Shown here: piece by piece, positions 1 through 6,720 of the stretch | Numbering within the stretch: the first letter of the stretch is position 1 | How the letters are laid out: the number at the start of each line of letters is the position of its first letter | Source: Sphingomonadaceae bacterium | GTDB taxonomy: Bacteria; Pseudomonadota; Alphaproteobacteria; Sphingomonadales; Sphingomonadaceae | NCBI GenBank assembly: GCA_023384025.1 | Contig: JAHDXX010000168.1 | Location: 1-7,090 of the forward strand | Direction of reading: 5' to 3' | DNA: 7,090 nucleotides | Notes under the pieces: model-generated | The model's database searches: none | Told to the model about the DNA's origin: nothing | What the model saw: only the letters and a program-made list of their open reading frames with translations | Position numbers and translations under genes: made by a program

Positions 1-996
1 CGGTTCATGCCCGCATCCGTCACCAAGGCGATGACGCTGTTCGTGGCCTTCGAAATGATCGCCGCGGGCGAGCTCGACCCGCAACAGCAGTATGTGATCA
101 GTGACGCGGTCTTCCGCGAATGGCGGCAGAAGGGTTCGACCATGTTTATCGAGGCTGGTGCCTCGGTCAGCGTTTCCGATCTTCTTGGCGGGATTGCCAA
201 CGTGTCAGCAAATGACGGGGCGATGGTTCTGGCCGAAGGGGCAGGGGGCTCGGTCGAGGCCTGGGTCGCCCGCATGAACCGCACCGCGCGCGAACTGGGC
301 ATGCGCGACAGCCGGTTCGGCACTCCGAATGGCTGGGCCGACGGGGGGCGGACATTTACAACTGCACGCGATCTCGGTCTGCTTGCCCGGGCGATGATCG
401 AGCGTCACCCTGAGCTCTATGCCCGCTACATCGGGAAGCCCGGCTTCACCTACAACGGCATCACCCAGTCCAACCATGATCCGGTCTCTGGCAAGGTCGA
501 AGGCGCTGACGGGATCAAGACCGGCTTCACCAGCGAAGCGGGGAACAATTTTCTTGGTTCGGCCGAACGTTCCGGTCGCCGCTTGGTCCTTGTCATCGCC
601 GGGGCGGAGACCCAGCAGGGCCGCAACCGGATGGCGCGTGATCTCCTGGAATGGGGCTTCGCCACGACCTCAAGCCGCAAGCTCTATCCGGGCGGTGCGG
701 TGGTCGGGACGGCGATGGTGCAGGGCGGAGATGCCCTTACAGTACCGCTGCGCACGGGTAGTTTGCCGGTACTGGCCACGGTGCCGCATCAAGGTTCAGC
801 GCAGATTTCCCTTTCGATCCATTACGATGGGCCGCTCAAGGCGCCAATTCGCGCAGGTGAAAAGGTTGCGGAACTGGAAATCGCGGTCGACGGCATGTCG
901 TCATCACGGGTGCCGCTTTTTGCGTCGAATTCGGTCGCTCCTGCAAGAGGGTTCGACCGGCTGAGGAATGGCCTTGCAGGGCTCTTCCGATGGTGA
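1..996 (+). CDS. D-alanyl-D-alanine carboxypeptidase (PBP5/6 family, peptidase S11), 5'-truncated by window edge
   Basis: Periplasmic, membrane-anchored penicillin-binding protein that removes the terminal D-alanine from peptidoglycan pentapeptides. All three active-site motifs are visible. SVTK at nt 16-27 holds the nucleophilic serine and general-base lysine, SAN is at 205-213, and KTG is at 517-525 followed by FTSEAGN. After the peptidase domain comes a beta-rich segment (about nt 670-900) that fits the PBP5 C-terminal domain. The last 15 or so residues (GFDRLRNGLAGLFRW) look like the amphipathic helix that attaches these enzymes to the inner membrane. The frame is open to base 1 and the SxxK motif lies only about 5 codons in, so the signal peptide and true start are upstream. 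The ATG at nt 7 is internal. The stop overlaps the tmk start by 7 bases. Whether it is dacA, dacC or dacF cannot be decided here. Confidence 0.95.
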   Translation, partial: RFMPASVTKAMTLFVAFEMIAAGELDPQQQYVISDAVFREWRQKGSTMFIEAGASVSVSDLLGGIANVSANDGAMVLAEGAGGSVEAWVARMNRTARELGMRDSRFGTPNGWADGGRTFTTARDLGLLARAMIERHPELYARYIGKPGFTYNGITQSNHDPVSGKVEGADGIKTGFTSEAGNNFLGSAERSGRRLVLVIAGAETQQGRNRMARDLLEWGFATTSSRKLYPGGAVVGTAMVQGGDALTVPLRTGSLPVLATVPHQGSAQISLSIHYDGPLKAPIRAGEKVAELEIAVDGMSSSRVPLFASNSVAPARGFDRLRNGLAGLFRW

Positions 997-1631
997 GCGC
1001 AGGACGGTTTATTGCCTTCGAAGGCGGGGAAGGGACGGGCAAGTCGACTCAGATGCGCCTGCTGTGCGACGCGCTTTTGGCGCACGGGCTCGAGGTGATC
1101 GCGACCCGAGAGCCGGGTGGAACTCCCGGAGCAGAGGCCATCCGCGGATTGCTGCTCGCACCGCCGGGGCAGGGGTGGAATGCCCGGGCCGAGGCATTGC
1201 TGTTTGCCGCAGCCCGCTCGGACCATGTCGAGCGCCTGATCCGTCCTGCGCTGGCGCGGGGCGCCTGGGTGGTGACTGACCGGTTTGTGGATTCCAGCCG
1301 TGCATACCAGGGCGGGGCAGGGGGGCTGGGTGACGCGGCGATCGTCGCCCTGCATGAATTCGGCAGTCAGGGCCTTCGGCCGGACCTGACCTTGCTGATC
1401 GAGGTTGATCCTGCTTCGGTAAGCGCCCGCCTCGCCGCGCGCGATGGGGGCAACAGCGACGCGATTGGTGGCCGGGACGCTGCATATCACGCTCAGGTGG
1501 CTGCAGGCTTTCATGCCCTCGCAGCGGCTGATCCGGCAGGCATTCGGCCGGTTGGCGGCAACGGAACGCCTGACGAAGTCCATCAGCGCGTGCTTGCTGC
1601 CATCGCTCCCTTGCTGGAGCAGAGCGTATGA
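990..1631 (+). CDS. tmk: Thymidylate kinase (dTMP kinase)
   Basis: Cytosolic kinase that converts dTMP to dTDP with ATP, an essential step in dTTP synthesis. The protein is 213 aa, normal for the family. The P-loop EGGEGTGKS is at residues 11-19. TREPGGTPGAE, the substrate-binding loop of bacterial Tmk, begins at residue 39. The DR motif (TDRFVDSSRAYQG) has D97 and R98. The LID region lies at about residues 151-163 and reads RDGGNSDAIGGRD. The P-loop lacks a basic residue at the position used by eukaryotic-type enzymes, as in E. coli-type kinases. The start at 990 is supported by AGGG at 978-981, 8 bases upstream. It overlaps the carboxypeptidase by 7 bases and holB by 4 (ATGA). The tmk-holB pairing is common in bacteria. 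Confidence 0.97.
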   Translation: MVSAGRFIAFEGGEGTGKSTQMRLLCDALLAHGLEVIATREPGGTPGAEAIRGLLLAPPGQGWNARAEALLFAAARSDHVERLIRPALARGAWVVTDRFVDSSRAYQGGAGGLGDAAIVALHEFGSQGLRPDLTLLIEVDPASVSARLAARDGGNSDAIGGRDAAYHAQVAAGFHALAAADPAGIRPVGGNGTPDEVHQRVLAAIAPLLEQSV

Positions 1632-2590
1632 CCCTGCTCGGGCATGACGAGGCCTGGGCGGAATGGCGGGCGGCGTTGGAAAGTCCGCGCCTGCACCATG
1701 CTTGGCTGCTCGCCGGCAAGCGGGGCCTGGGCAAGAGCCAGTTCGCGCAGGCTGCGGCGCGCGAACTCGTCCAGCAAGGTGGACATGCGCCGCTCCACGG
1801 CGCGCATCCCGACATCATCACGCTGACCCATCCGCCCAAGGACGACAAGGAAGCCGCCAAGCGCGACGACGGCAAGCCGTATGAGGTCAAGCGCAACATC
1901 CCGATCGATCTGGTCCGCAGCATGCAGCAGCGGCTTACCACGAGGCCGACCCTCGGTGATCGCCGGGTGGTGATCGTCGACCCTGCCGATGACCTCGAGA
2001 AAAACGCCGCCAATGCCCTGCTCAAGAGCCTGGAAGAGCCGCCTGCGGGCACCTTCTTCCTGCTGGTGGCGCATCAGCCGGCCCGGTTGCTGCCGACGAT
2101 CCGCTCGCGCTGCCGGGTGCTTCGCTTTGCCACGCTTGCTGACGGGGAGGTGGCTGCGTTCCTGCGCCGTACTGCGCCGGAGGCCGATGCCGGGACAATC
2201 GCGGCAGCGGTGGTCGCGGCGGCGGGCTCGCCGGGTACGGCGCTGATGTTCGTCGAGCAGGACCTCGGCCGGATTGATGCCCTGGCCCGGCAGATCCTGG
2301 CGCAGGGCGATCCCGACTTCGCCCTGCGCGGCCGGCTCGCGGCTGAAATCGGTGCCCGGCCCGCACGCGAGCGCATCCAGGCGATCATTGATCTGGTAAA
2401 GGCGATTGTCGCGGAGGAAGCGCCGCGAACCAGCGGGCCACGGCTCCCGGCGATGATTGCCCTTCACGCCAAACTCGTAACGCTTGGCGCACAGGTGCCG
2501 CTGTACAATTTCGATTCCGGGCTGCTGGCGATGGAAATCGGCACCTTGCTCGCCGGGGCGGCGCCCGCTAGCGAACGCGCCCATGTCTGA
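1628..2590 (+). CDS. holB: DNA polymerase III, delta' subunit (clamp loader)
   Basis: AAA+ subunit of the clamp-loader complex that opens and loads the beta sliding clamp during replication. The protein is 320 aa. Walker A is GKRGLGKS (residues 30-37). A Walker B-like strand (VVIVDPADDLEKNAANALLKSLEEPP) is followed by the sensor-1 region, and the SRC motif is at residues 160-162, where the arginine acts as the trans finger in this family. The four-cysteine zinc module of E. coli delta' is missing: the only cysteine is C162. A charged lysine/aspartate-rich stretch occupies about residues 71-90 just before the IPIDLVR segment. The start follows GGAG at 1616-1619 by 8 bases and overlaps tmk by 4 bases. 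The family call is secure. The C-terminal helical domain is weakly conserved, as usual. Confidence 0.94.
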   Translation: MTLLGHDEAWAEWRAALESPRLHHAWLLAGKRGLGKSQFAQAAARELVQQGGHAPLHGAHPDIITLTHPPKDDKEAAKRDDGKPYEVKRNIPIDLVRSMQQRLTTRPTLGDRRVVIVDPADDLEKNAANALLKSLEEPPAGTFFLLVAHQPARLLPTIRSRCRVLRFATLADGEVAAFLRRTAPEADAGTIAAAVVAAAGSPGTALMFVEQDLGRIDALARQILAQGDPDFALRGRLAAEIGARPARERIQAIIDLVKAIVAEEAPRTSGPRLPAMIALHAKLVTLGAQVPLYNFDSGLLAMEIGTLLAGAAPASERAHV

Positions 2591-4151
2591 ACCGTTCTAT
2601 ATCACCACCGCGATCAATTACCCCAACGGGCGCCCGCACATCGGCCATGCCTACGAAGGGATTGCCACCGATGTCGTCGCCCGCTTCCAGCGGATGCGCG
2701 GGCGTGACGTGCGCCTGGTGACGGGGACGGATGAGCATGGTCTCAAGATGGACCAGACCGCGCGCAAGCTGGGCATGCCCACCATTGACCTTGCGACCGA
2801 GATGTCGGGCTACTTCAAGGACATGTGCGCCAAGCTTGAGATCGCGTATGACGAGTTCGTCCGCACCACCGAGCCGCGGCACCATGCGGCCAGCACCGAG
2901 CTGTGGAAGCGGATGGAGGCCAATGGCGATCTCTACCTCGACCGCTACGAAGGCTGGTATTCGGTCCGCGACGAGGCGTTCTATGACGAAAGCGAGCTGT
3001 CCGAGGGGGAAGGGGGGGCAAAGCTTTCCCCGCAGGGCACGCCGGTCGAATGGACGGTCGAGGAGACCTGGTTCTTCCGCCTGTCGAAGTACCAGGACAA
3101 ACTTCTCGCGCTCTATGCCGAGCAGCCCGATTTCATTCGCCCGGACAGCCGCCGCAACGAAGTGCTGCGGTTCGTCGAAGGTGGCCTCAAGGACCTGTCG
3201 GTCAGCCGCACCAGCTTTGACTGGGGTGTGCCGGTCCCGGGCAGCGATGGGCATGTCATGTATGTCTGGGTCGATGCCCTGACCACTTACATGACCGGGG
3301 TCGGCTTCCCCGATACCGAAGGCGAGATGTTCAGCCGTTTCTGGCCTGCGAACATCCATATGATCGGCAAGGACATCGTGCGGTTCCACACGGTCTATTG
3401 GCCGGCTTTCCTGATGAGCGCCGGGCTGCCGCTGCCGAAGCAGGTCTTCGCGCACGGTTTCCTGCTGGCCCGGGGCGGCGAGAAGATGAGCAAGAGCGCC
3501 GGGAACGTGGTCGATCCGATGGAGCTGGCGGCGCGGTTCGGCGTCGATCCCCTGCGCTATTTCTTCATGCGCGAAATCGCATTCGGACAGGATGGCAGCT
3601 ATTCGGCCGAGGCAATCGTGCAGCGCGCCAACGGCGAACTGGGCAATGCCTTCGGCAATCTGGCGCAGCGCACGCTCGGGTTCATCGCCAAGAACCTCGA
3701 CGGGCATTTGCCCGCGCTCCATGACCACGATCCGGCCGATGCGGAACTGCTTGCGGCAATCGACAAGGCGGTACGGACCGATATTCCGGCGGCGTTTGAC
3801 AGTCTGGCGCTCCAGCAAGGGGTCGAGGCGTGGTTGCAGGCCTGCTTCGCCTGCAATGCCTATATCGATGCCCAGGCACCGTGGGCCTTGCGCAAGACCG
3901 ACCCTGAACGGATGGAGACTGTGCTCGCCACGCTCTATATCTGCATTGCGCAGCTGGCAGTGGCGATTGCCCCGGTCATCCCTGCAAGCAGTGCCAGGCT
4001 GCTCGACACGATGGGCATCGGTCCGGATCTGCGCACTTATGATGCGATCGGCAGTCATTGGTACTCGCCTCTCGCCGAAGGTGGTTTCCGTATTGCCGCG
4101 CCATCGCCCTTGTTCCCGCGCCTCGAACTGCCAGAGGACGACGCGGCCTGA
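2583..4151 (+). CDS. metG: Methionyl-tRNA synthetase
   Basis: Cytosolic class I aminoacyl-tRNA synthetase that charges initiator and elongator tRNA-Met. The ATG at 2583 gives 522 aa beginning MSEPFYITTAINYPNG. The frame is open further upstream, but those codons lie inside holB and precede the conserved N-terminus, so 2583 is preferred. The HIGH signature is at residues 19-22 and KMSKS at 301-305 (followed by AGNVVDP). The C-terminal helical anticodon-binding domain contains APWALRK. The connective-peptide region (about residues 120-165) has no CxxC pairs, so this is a zinc-knuckle-free form. It ends without the C-terminal Trbp111/OB tRNA-binding domain found in E. coli MetG. It overlaps holB by 8 bases. 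No clear Shine-Dalgarno precedes the start, so coupling to holB translation is likely. Confidence 0.97.
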   Translation: MSEPFYITTAINYPNGRPHIGHAYEGIATDVVARFQRMRGRDVRLVTGTDEHGLKMDQTARKLGMPTIDLATEMSGYFKDMCAKLEIAYDEFVRTTEPRHHAASTELWKRMEANGDLYLDRYEGWYSVRDEAFYDESELSEGEGGAKLSPQGTPVEWTVEETWFFRLSKYQDKLLALYAEQPDFIRPDSRRNEVLRFVEGGLKDLSVSRTSFDWGVPVPGSDGHVMYVWVDALTTYMTGVGFPDTEGEMFSRFWPANIHMIGKDIVRFHTVYWPAFLMSAGLPLPKQVFAHGFLLARGGEKMSKSAGNVVDPMELAARFGVDPLRYFFMREIAFGQDGSYSAEAIVQRANGELGNAFGNLAQRTLGFIAKNLDGHLPALHDHDPADAELLAAIDKAVRTDIPAAFDSLALQQGVEAWLQACFACNAYIDAQAPWALRKTDPERMETVLATLYICIAQLAVAIAPVIPASSARLLDTMGIGPDLRTYDAIGSHWYSPLAEGGFRIAAPSPLFPRLELPEDDAA

Positions 4152-4927
4152 TGCTGATCGACAGCCACTGCCACCTGCAATACCGCGGGCTGGTGGAAGA
4201 CCAGCAGGCCGTGCTCGACCGTGCGCGGGCGGCAGGGGTAGGCGGCTTCCTCAATATCTCGACCCGCCTCAGCGAGTGGGATGCCGTGGTTGCCACCGCC
4301 GAGCGCGAACCGGATGTCTGGGCTAGCGTCGGTATCCATCCGCACGAGGCCGACCAGCATGCCGATCTCGGGGCGGACCTGCTGCGCGCCGCCACGGAAC
4401 GGGAAAAGGTCATCGCCATCGGCGAGACCGGGCTCGATTACTATTACGATAAGTCCGACCGGCAGGTTCAACGAGACCTGTTCCGCATGCACATCGGTGT
4501 TGCGCGCGAGACCCAGTTGCCCCTGGTCATCCACACCCGCGATGCCGAGGAGGACACACTGTCGATCCTCGAGGACGAGATGGGGCAGGGGGCATTTCCG
4601 GCCCTGATCCACTGCTTTACCGCCTCTGCTCCGTTCGGACGGCGCGTGCTCGATCTCGGCCTGACGATCTCGCTGTCGGGTATCGTGACATTCAAGAATG
4701 CCCGCGAATTGCAGGAAATCGCTCGGGAAATCCCGGAGGACAGGTTGCTGGTAGAAACCGACAGCCCGTTCCTCGCCCCGGTGCCGCATCGCGGGAAGCC
4801 GTGCGAGCCGGGCTTTGTCGCCGATACCGCGGCTTTTGTCGCCCAGCTTCGCGGGGTGAGCCCCGAGGCGCTGGCGGCGTCAACAACGCGGAACTTCTTC
4901 GCGCTGTTCAGGAAGGCAGCGGCGTGA
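4151..4927 (+). CDS. TatD-family metal-dependent hydrolase (putative deoxyribonuclease)
   Basis: TIM-barrel, two-metal hydrolase of the TatD/YcfH family. Characterised members have 3'-5' exonuclease or DNase activity, but the in vivo substrate of this copy is not known. The protein is 258 aa, typical length. Metal ligands visible: H6 and H8 in DSHCHLQ, E92 in IGETGLDYYYD, H128 in VIHTRDA, H154 in IHCFTAS and D204 in VETDSPFL. The next segment, PVPHRGKPCEP, is also characteristic. The start shares one base with the metG stop (TGATG), with GAGGA at 4134-4138 upstream. The frame is open back to 4058, but that lies inside metG. The end overlaps the next gene by 4 bases (GTGA). A metG-tatD-MBL order is common in alphaproteobacteria (recalled, not searched). 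Confidence 0.93.
   Translation: MLIDSHCHLQYRGLVEDQQAVLDRARAAGVGGFLNISTRLSEWDAVVATAEREPDVWASVGIHPHEADQHADLGADLLRAATEREKVIAIGETGLDYYYDKSDRQVQRDLFRMHIGVARETQLPLVIHTRDAEEDTLSILEDEMGQGAFPALIHCFTASAPFGRRVLDLGLTISLSGIVTFKNARELQEIAREIPEDRLLVETDSPFLAPVPHRGKPCEPGFVADTAAFVAQLRGVSPEALAASTTRNFFALFRKAAA
4910..4916 (+). promoter_or_regulatory. Shine-Dalgarno fixing the GTG start of the MBL-fold gene
   Basis: AGGAAGG lies inside the 3' end of tatD, 7 bases before the GTG at 4924. The good match and spacing select this GTG over the upstream in-frame ATG at 4801, which would add 41 residues read out of frame from tatD. Confidence 0.75.
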
Positions 4928-5691
4928 AGGTCGTTGTTCTCGGGTCCGGGACATCGACCGGGGTGCCGCGCCTGGGAAATGACTGGGGCGCCTGCGATCC
5001 CGACGAGCCGCGCAACCGGAGGACACGCGTCTCTGTTATGGTCGAAAGCGATGAAGGCAAGCGCCTCTTGGTCGATACTTCGACCGATTTGCGCCAGCAG
5101 TTCCTCGCCAATGGAATCGACCGGATCGACGGCGTGTTCTGGACCCACGACCATGCCGATCATTGCCACGGGATCGATGACCTGCGGGTCCTGCGCTATG
5201 GCCGGAGTGGACCGATCCCGGGGTTCGGTTCGCAGGAAACCGTGCGGCGGCTGCGCCAGCGGTTCGACTATGTGTTCGCCGGTCAGCACGGCTATCCGAC
5301 GATTGTCAGTCTCGATACGCTCGATCGGATGCGCATGTGTGCCGGGTTTGGCGTGGCGCATTGCCAGATGCCGCACGGACCAACCGAGACAACCGGCTTC
5401 CGGTTTGAAGCAGACAGTAAATCAATTGCTTACGTGACGGACTTCAGTGCGGTTACCGACCAGATGGTTAACATGCTTTACGGTGTTGATGTGCTGGTAA
5501 CCGATTGCCTGCGCCGCGAACCACATCCGACTCATGCGCATCTTGCAATGGCGCTGGAGCTTGCCGAGCAGACCCGTGCCGGCACGACCGTGCTGACGCA
5601 TCTCGACAAGAGCATGGATTATGCGGCCTTGTCCCGCGAGGTTCCAGCCAACGTTCTGGTTGGATACGATGGCCTGGAGGTCGTGGCATGA
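4924..5691 (+). CDS. MBL-fold metallo-hydrolase, PhnP-like
   Basis: Metallo-beta-lactamase-fold hydrolase, 255 aa from a GTG start. The N-terminus begins with a beta strand and GSGTSTGVPRLG, typical of the PhnP-like/RNase Z-like branch. The metal-binding motif THDHADH has H75, H77, D79 and H80. Further ligand candidates are H151 (MPHGP), D173 (VTDFS) and H226 (LTHLDKSMDY). The segment REPHPTHAHL (H201, H204, H206) resembles the PhnP-type substrate-side loop. PhnP of the phosphonate pathway hydrolyses a cyclic phosphodiester. No other phosphonate gene is visible here, and the PhnP structural cysteine cluster after the N-terminal loop is reduced to a single Cys in GACDPDEP. A phosphodiesterase role is therefore only an inference. 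It overlaps tatD and the following small gene by 4 bases each. Confidence 0.88.
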   Translation: MKVVVLGSGTSTGVPRLGNDWGACDPDEPRNRRTRVSVMVESDEGKRLLVDTSTDLRQQFLANGIDRIDGVFWTHDHADHCHGIDDLRVLRYGRSGPIPGFGSQETVRRLRQRFDYVFAGQHGYPTIVSLDTLDRMRMCAGFGVAHCQMPHGPTETTGFRFEADSKSIAYVTDFSAVTDQMVNMLYGVDVLVTDCLRREPHPTHAHLAMALELAEQTRAGTTVLTHLDKSMDYAALSREVPANVLVGYDGLEVVA

Positions 5692-5858
5692 GCGAAGGAA
5701 ATATCATCCAGCTGATCGCGCTGGTCGGATGGCTGGTCCTGATGGCGTCGGCTTATGCCTCGTACAAGCTTGAATGGCGGACGATGGTGAAGCAGGCGTT
5801 CGTCTGGGCGTCGATCTTTGCGGGGCTGACGCTGTTGATCTCGTGGTTCTCTGGCTGA
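5688..5858 (+). CDS. Small two-helix membrane protein of unknown function
   Basis: A 56-residue protein starting at the ATG that overlaps the MBL gene stop (ATGA). GGAGG at 5676-5680, 7 bases upstream, is an excellent ribosome binding site, which argues that this short gene is translated. Two hydrophobic segments are seen, about residues 6-26 and 37-54. They are joined by a short loop, KLEWRTMVKQ, with three basic residues (K27, R31, K35). By the positive-inside rule the loop would be cytoplasmic and both ends periplasmic. There is no cysteine, no signal peptidase site and no soluble domain. The second half (VKQAFVWASIFAG) recalls the membrane hairpin at the N-terminus of alphaproteobacterial TIGR02281-type aspartic proteases, but no protease domain follows. 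That resemblance is from memory. Function unknown. Confidence 0.8.
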   Translation: MSEGNIIQLIALVGWLVLMASAYASYKLEWRTMVKQAFVWASIFAGLTLLISWFSG

Positions 5859-5934
5859 GATTTGGGAAGCCTCACCCATTCCCCCAATCCTCTATTTAAC
5901 ATAATATATATTATCATTCTGATACGACGTCCGT
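5859..5934. other. Convergent intergenic gap, no gene
   Basis: A 76-base gap between the end of the small membrane-protein gene (+) and the end of the SDR gene (-). It holds a modest inverted repeat, GGGAA (5864-5868) and TTCCC (5879-5883) around a 10-base loop, followed by C-rich then T/A-rich sequence. This could be a weak terminator for the + strand operon, but it lacks a proper U-tract directly after the stem, so I do not call it a terminator. The AT-rich palindrome is listed separately. Confidence 0.5.
5901..5914. repeat. Perfect 14-bp AT palindrome in an AT-rich patch
   Basis: ATAATATATATTAT is its own reverse complement. It sits in a patch (5891-5915) with only 3 G/C in 25 bases, in striking contrast to the GC-rich surroundings. 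It lies between two convergent genes. As RNA it would fold only into a weak A-U stem, so a strong terminator is unlikely. A protein-binding site, easily melted DNA or the scar of an insertion are possible. The palindrome is certain as sequence. Its role is unknown. Confidence 0.7.
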
Positions 5935-6696
5935 TCAGGGGGTCCCTGCGATCCGGAAGCACTGCCCTGTGACCCACTCCGAAGCGGGCGAGCAAAAATA
6001 GAGTGCGGCAGCACCAATGTCTTCCGGCGTGCCGAGCCGGCCGGCCGGGAGATTGAGCTGCTGCTCGAGCGCGGGAAAATCCTCGTCCGACATGTTGAGC
6101 GCGATCTTGACTGTCTCGGTCGGTACGAAGCCAGGCAGGATCGTATTGATCCGCGTCTTTGGACCGAGTTCATGCGCCAGCGTCTTGGTCAGCATGTTCA
6201 CACCGGCCTTGGCTGCGCTGTAATGGCCGCTGCCGGGAAACGGATCCTGGCCCGCCAGTGAGGACGTGTTCAGGATGCGGCTCTTGTCACCCATGTGCTT
6301 CATCGCCGCACGCACGCCGTAGAACACCGAAGTCAGGTTCACCGCGAGCGTACGGTGCCACTCCGCCTCGTCGAGTTCGACCAGAGGCTGCGATACCGGC
6401 GAGCCGCCGGCGTTGTTGACCCAGATATCGAGCCGCCCGAACCGAGCCACAGCCGCTTCTGCGAGAGCCTCCATATCGGCCGCGCTGGTCACGTCGGTCT
6501 TTACCGCAATTGCCTGCCCATCGCCGTGCGCCTGGTTGATCAGCGCCGCAGTCTCGGCAATCTCGCTTTCGCGCCGGGCGGCACACACAACGAATGCCCC
6601 GGCGCCAGCAAGTGTCTGCGCGATGCCGCGCCCGATTCCGCGCCCCGCACCAGTGACCACTGCAACGTCGCCGGTGATATCGAACAGATTTGCCAT
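5935..6696 (-). CDS. Short-chain dehydrogenase/reductase (classical SDR, NAD(P)-dependent)
   Basis: Rossmann-fold oxidoreductase of the classical SDR family, 253 aa from the preferred start. Visible motifs: cofactor-binding TGAGRGIG (residues 15-22), DV at 68-69, NNAG at 94-97, and the catalytic tetrad N120, S146, Y159 and K163 (YSAAK). The arginines at 41-42 after the second strand (CAARR) suggest NADP(H) preference. The C-terminal half carries PGFVPTE and the usual end region GRLGTPEDIGAAALYFCSPASEWVTGQ. A second in-frame ATG at 6702 would add two residues but sits too close to the ribosome binding site. The gene opposes the operon to its left and diverges from mazG. SDR substrates range from sugars and steroids to hydroxyacyl thioesters and xenobiotics. 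Nothing here fixes the substrate, and the FabG-like appearance is not evidence of a fatty-acid role. Confidence 0.93.
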   Translation of the reverse strand: MANLFDITGDVAVVTGAGRGIGRGIAQTLAGAGAFVVCAARRESEIAETAALINQAHGDGQAIAVKTDVTSAADMEALAEAAVARFGRLDIWVNNAGGSPVSQPLVELDEAEWHRTLAVNLTSVFYGVRAAMKHMGDKSRILNTSSLAGQDPFPGSGHYSAAKAGVNMLTKTLAHELGPKTRINTILPGFVPTETVKIALNMSDEDFPALEQQLNLPAGRLGTPEDIGAAALYFCSPASEWVTGQCFRIAGTP

Positions 6697-6703
6697 TGCC
6701 ATG

Positions 6704-6709
6704 CCCTTC
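6704..6709 (-). promoter_or_regulatory. Shine-Dalgarno deciding the SDR start
   Basis: On the - strand this reads GAAGGG. It is 7 bases from the ATG at 6696 and only 1 base from the ATG at 6702. The spacing favours 6696, giving an N-terminus of MANLFDITG. Confidence 0.6.
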
Positions 6710-6720
6710 GCGATTTGTGC

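Noticed and set aside
2568..4058. Long open frame on the - strand (496 codons) opposite metG, and similar long antisense frames at 822-1583 and 1583-2584
   Set aside because: They mirror well-supported genes in GC-rich DNA, where antisense frames stay open because of codon bias. Their products show no recognisable motif.
4151..5691. TatD plus MBL-fold hydrolase as an anti-phage or toxin-type module
   Set aside because: Both sit in a core housekeeping operon with matching gene style and no sensor, effector or mobile-element partner. Ordinary conserved hydrolases are the simpler reading.
5864..5883. GGGAA-N10-TTCCC hairpin as a rho-independent terminator
   Set aside because: The stem is only 5 bp, the loop is long and no U-tract follows directly. 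It is noted only in the gap description.
5935..6696. SDR as fabG of fatty-acid synthesis
   Set aside because: There is no fab neighbour (acpP, fabD, fabF), and the shared motifs are common to all classical SDRs.
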